Of a DNA stretch of 64,000 bases, positions 58,679 through 64,000 are shown in pieces. Source of the DNA: Streptomyces sp. B1I3. GTDB taxonomy: Bacteria; Actinomycetota; Actinomycetes; Streptomycetales; Streptomycetaceae. Where the stretch lies: the NCBI RefSeq assembly GCF_030816615.1, contig NZ_JAUSYD010000001.1, positions 3,676,001-3,740,000 of the forward strand. Direction: 5' to 3'. Under the pieces are notes generated by a model, which was given only the letters and a program-made list of their open reading frames with translations, was not told where the DNA came from and searched no databases. Within the stretch, counting starts at the first letter, position 1, and every line of letters starts with the position of its first letter. Position numbers and translations under genes: made by a program.

Positions 58679-60244
58679 ATGGCACGCCAGGCACCATCCG
58701 GTACGGAACGCGGCGGCGAGGGTGGCGGAATTCCCGACGGCCTGCTGATCGGCCTCCTGGCCTTCCTGTTCGGGCTGACCGTTCTGGCATGGACGGCGAC
58801 CGGCCTGGCCGGACTGTTCGCCCACGGGGCCTGGCCGGACGGCGTCACCTTCACCCGTACCCCGCTGGCACTGCGCGCCCTGGCGGTCGAACCGCAGAAC
58901 CTGCCGGGTGCCTGGCCCGACACCCCGCCGGACGCGCTGTCCGGATACGGCCTTTTCTGGGGGCTGTTCATCAGCGAACTGATGGTCCTGCTGGTGCTGA
59001 CGGTCTTCGCGATCGGCGTGGTGGCCCGCTGGCGTCTGGTCCGGAAACGAAAGCGGGCCGAGGTCCAGGCCCCACCGTACGAGGCCGAAGCGGAGCCCGT
59101 ACGAGCCCGCGGACCGGAGCCCGTACACGGCCCCGATGCGGCTTCCGCGCGCGGTCGCGAGCGGGAGCGCGAACCCGAGCACGTGCACCCGGCGGCCGTG
59201 GCGCCGTCGTTCGTCGAGGCAGCCCCTGCCCCGGCGGCGGCCGTCGCCGCCCCACCCGCTCCTCACGTGAACCCGTACGACGAGCCGGCCGCCCTCGTAC
59301 CGTCCCCCCGTGTCCCCCTCCTCGTCTACGGCGGACCGGCGACGCGCCGGCCCACCGTCGTCCAGGCCGTCCGGGACGCCGAGGGCCCCGTGCTCGTCGT
59401 CACCTCCGACCCCACGGTCTGGGCCGAGACGAAGGACGCACGCGGCAAGCTCGGCCCGGTCCTCGTCTACGACCCCGGCCACCTCTGCGACACGCCCGCC
59501 CGTCTCCATTGGTCCCCGACCGCCGGTTGCGAGGACCCCGCCACAGCGGCCGCACGGGCGGCGGCCCTCCTCACCCCGGTCCGCCCCCTGGCCAAGGCCG
59601 ACGCCGCCGTCGCCGACACGGCCCAGACGCTCCTGCAGTGCTGGCTGCACGCCGCCGCCGTGGACGGCCGACCCTTCCGGCAGGTCCACCGCTGGGCCTC
59701 GGGAAGCAGCGCCCACGAAACGGTGCGCCTGCTCCGGACGCACCCGAAGGCCGCCTCCGGACTCGCCGGGCTCCTGGAGTCCGCGCTGACCGCGTATCCC
59801 GAACGCCGTGAGGCGGCCCAGGAACTGACCGTACGAGCCTTCGCCGCACTCTCCTCGGTCCACATCCGCGAGGCCTGCATGCCGAACCGCACCGATGCCC
59901 TCGCACTGGCATCTTTTGCGGGCGAAGGGGGAACGCTCTACGTGGTGGGTGAGCCCATCGAGGATCCGCGTCACCGCCCCGGTGCGATGCCCCTGCTCAC
60001 CGCACTCGCCTCGCACGTGGTCGAGCACGGCCGCCGCATGGCCGCACGGTCAACCGACGGTCGGCTCGACCCACCAATGACGCTCGTCCTCGACGACGTC
60101 GCGGCCGTGGCGCCGCTCGCCCAGCTCCCCGAACTGCTGTCGGCCGGCCAGGCCCAGGGAATGCCCACACTGGCCCTCCTCCGCTCCCAGGAACAGGCCA
60201 GGTCACGTTGGCAGGACCACCTGCCGACGCCCGGAACGCGCTGA
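58679..60244 (+). CDS. cmdA: VirD4/TraG-like coupling protein with a degenerate P-loop (CmdA position)
   Basis: The 521-residue protein has two N-terminal helices (about 20-50 and 92-118), a linker rich in charge and alanine/proline (125-200), and a RecA-like domain. The segment where Walker A should lie reads VYGGPATRRPT (residues 216-226), with no GKS/T. The Walker B region LVLDDVAAVAPLAQLPELLSAGQAQG (residues 469-494) clearly resembles TraG/VirD4. It therefore probably binds no ATP in the usual way. It is the last gene of the cluster. Confidence 0.82.
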   Translation: MARQAPSGTERGGEGGGIPDGLLIGLLAFLFGLTVLAWTATGLAGLFAHGAWPDGVTFTRTPLALRALAVEPQNLPGAWPDTPPDALSGYGLFWGLFISELMVLLVLTVFAIGVVARWRLVRKRKRAEVQAPPYEAEAEPVRARGPEPVHGPDAASARGREREREPEHVHPAAVAPSFVEAAPAPAAAVAAPPAPHVNPYDEPAALVPSPRVPLLVYGGPATRRPTVVQAVRDAEGPVLVVTSDPTVWAETKDARGKLGPVLVYDPGHLCDTPARLHWSPTAGCEDPATAAARAAALLTPVRPLAKADAAVADTAQTLLQCWLHAAAVDGRPFRQVHRWASGSSAHETVRLLRTHPKAASGLAGLLESALTAYPERREAAQELTVRAFAALSSVHIREACMPNRTDALALASFAGEGGTLYVVGEPIEDPRHRPGAMPLLTALASHVVEHGRRMAARSTDGRLDPPMTLVLDDVAAVAPLAQLPELLSAGQAQGMPTLALLRSQEQARSRWQDHLPTPGTR

Positions 60245-60332
60245 CTCCGCGTCGGGAAGCAGGGCCGTCGGCCGGCACGACCATCGGACGGCGACCACGG
60301 CACACACCCGGCCCGTCCGACCGCCCTGGCTC

Positions 60333-60899
60333 CTAGTGCGGGGTCGCCTGGCGTCGCACCTCGTACTCGATCTCGCTGGACGACGGGTCCCCCGGTACGG
60401 GCTCGGTTCGCCCGGACGGTACGAAACCGAGCCGGCGGTAGACGGCGGCGGCCCGCGGGTTGGCCTCGTGCACGTAGAGCCGCACCCGGTCGATCCGTGG
60501 ATCGGTCAACGACCACGACCATTCCGTCGCCTCCCGGAACAGGGCCTCGACCACCCCTCTGCCCCGGTCCTGCGGTCGGACGAAGACGGCGACCACATGC
60601 GCCTGATCGGTCTCGGCGACGGACCCGAACCGGACGGCGTCGTCCGCCGCCCGCTCGACGAGGACCGTTACGGTGCCCGCGAGGCTCCCGTCCGGCCTCT
60701 CCGCGACGAACTGACGGCTCGACCGGCCCTCCGCAGCCGCGTCCGTACGCCCCTGCCAGAAGGCATCCGGCTTTCTGACCGCTTCCTCGTACGCCTCCAG
60801 GAACGCGACGGGCGCGGCCGGGTCCTGGAGCGCCTCCAGCCGCAGCTGCCGGGCCTGCTGCCAGTCCTCGCTCCGCACGGCACGCACTGTGTAGTCCAT
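60333..60899 (-). CDS. GNAT N-acetyltransferase
   Basis: The 188-residue protein has the GNAT core VVAVFVRPQDRGRGVVEALFREA (residues 104-126) and the closing YVHEANPRAAAVYRRLGFVPSG. The substrate is unknown; the layout is the RimI/MarR-adjacent type. It is convergent with the cmd cluster. Confidence 0.85.
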   Translation of the reverse strand: MDYTVRAVRSEDWQQARQLRLEALQDPAAPVAFLEAYEEAVRKPDAFWQGRTDAAAEGRSSRQFVAERPDGSLAGTVTVLVERAADDAVRFGSVAETDQAHVVAVFVRPQDRGRGVVEALFREATEWSWSLTDPRIDRVRLYVHEANPRAAAVYRRLGFVPSGRTEPVPGDPSSSEIEYEVRRQATPH

Positions 60900-61011
60900 A
60901 CCCGATGGTGCCCCGCGCCCGGGCGGGCGGACAAGCCGGTTTCCGTGGCCCGGCGTCGCATCCCGGTACTACATGCCGGTACTGCTCTCCCGGCCGGGTC
61001 GTGAACGCAGA

Positions 61012-61042
61012 AAAGCCCCGTGCCACAAGGGCACGGGGCTTT
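61012..61042 (-). terminator. rRNA operon terminator
   Basis: Arms AAAGCCCCGTGCC and GGCACGGGGCTTT with a short loop lie 12 bp beyond the 5S 3' end. On the minus strand the stem ends in GGGGCTTTTCTGC, a rho-independent form. Confidence 0.85.
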
Positions 61043-61053
61043 CCCGGAATAAT

Positions 61054-61173
61054 TGTTCGGCGGCGTCCTACTCTCCCACAGGGTCCCCCCTGCAGTACCA
61101 TCGGCGCTGAAAGGCTTAGCTTCCGGGTTCGGAATGTAACCGGGCGTTTCCCTAACGCAATGACCACCGAAAC
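61054..61173 (-). rRNA. rrf: 5S ribosomal RNA
   Basis: About 120 nt, beginning GTTTCGGTGGTCATTGCGTT and ending with the helix I partner GCCGCCGAACA. It contains CCGAACCCGGAAGCTAAG (5S loop B/C region) and GATGGTACTGC. It lies 77 bp after the 23S gene as the last member of the rRNA operon. Confidence 0.95.
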
Positions 61174-61250
61174 ACTATGAAATTAACCAACACCGGATGA
61201 AAACACGGCCGTTCGTTATTTCAGAACTAACACAGTGGACGCGAGCAACT

Positions 61251-64000
<2,750 letters not shown>

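Noticed and set aside
55312..58971. A 1219-residue minus-strand frame opposite the VirB4-like genes
   Set aside because: The translation is the antisense of strongly supported ATPase genes and resembles no family; long antisense frames are expected at this GC.

Overview
The window is a high-GC actinobacterial chromosome segment that I assign to Streptomyces. The evidence is roughly 70% or more GC in most lines, strongly GC-biased third positions, many GTG starts, WhiG-control and mycothiol genes, and a gene order that matches the S. coelicolor stretch carrying nur, glnR, mshD, ppk, pstSCAB and csoR, as I remember it. The window ends inside an rRNA operon read on the minus strand. No relaxase, integrase, CRISPR array or tRNA was seen.

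Layout. 0.2-7 kb: a small zinc-ribbon protein, a MarR regulator with an MFS exporter fused in frame to a flavin/F420-type (PPOX) domain, two overlapping TetR-type genes (one a C-terminal remnant), an Eis-like acetyltransferase and an asparaginase. 7-13.3 kb: rsiG (c-di-GMP-dependent anti-sigma factor for WhiG), dtd, a MITE-like element, ygfZ, nur, a nitrobindin-like protein, DsrE, DUF3099, and a sulfur operon (sulfurtransferase and DUF1416) preceded by a 26-aa cysteine-containing leader peptide. 13.5-17.3 kb: a DUF2993 lipoprotein-like gene with a 32-bp tandem repeat at its 3' end, a Q-rich membrane protein, MoaD and an alpha/beta hydrolase. 17.5-29.5 kb: glnR, a LacI regulator, an HtrA-like protease with a two-component system, a PI-PLC, a 5'-nucleotidase, mshD, and a GntR-ABC operon with a 13-bp inverted repeat. 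29.8-40 kb: the phosphate block ppk-CHAD-Nudix, a PHO box with pstSCAB, and pit with its PhoU-like partner; then csoR with its operator.

40-60 kb holds small unknowns, a TipA-type MerR gene with its own 19-bp-spacer promoter, a PAP2 phosphatase, and then a set that together resembles a Gram-positive type IV secretion machine: a transglycosylase/NlpC-P60 wall hydrolase (VirB1-like) at 44-45 kb and six genes at 53.0-60.2 kb (pilin-sized membrane protein, VirB8-, VirB6-, split VirB4- and VirD4-like). The six-gene part corresponds to the cmdABCDEF cluster known from S. coelicolor for effects on differentiation and antibiotic production. No DNA-processing gene is present, the VirD4-like protein lacks a normal P-loop, and a structured leader RNA with two mutually exclusive helices precedes the cluster. 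Between the two parts lies a three-gene operon (helical WXG100-like protein, DUF1023 hydrolase, lipoprotein) whose distal half is about 52% GC and contains the only three TTA codons I found, so it looks recently acquired and bldA-dependent. An RsbW-like kinase / Scr1-type regulator / two DUF397 proteins group of the whiJ/abaA kind follows.

Recurring patterns: many genes look leaderless, with a -10 hexamer 6-8 nt before the start codon, and four genes have short tandem repeats straddling their stop codons.
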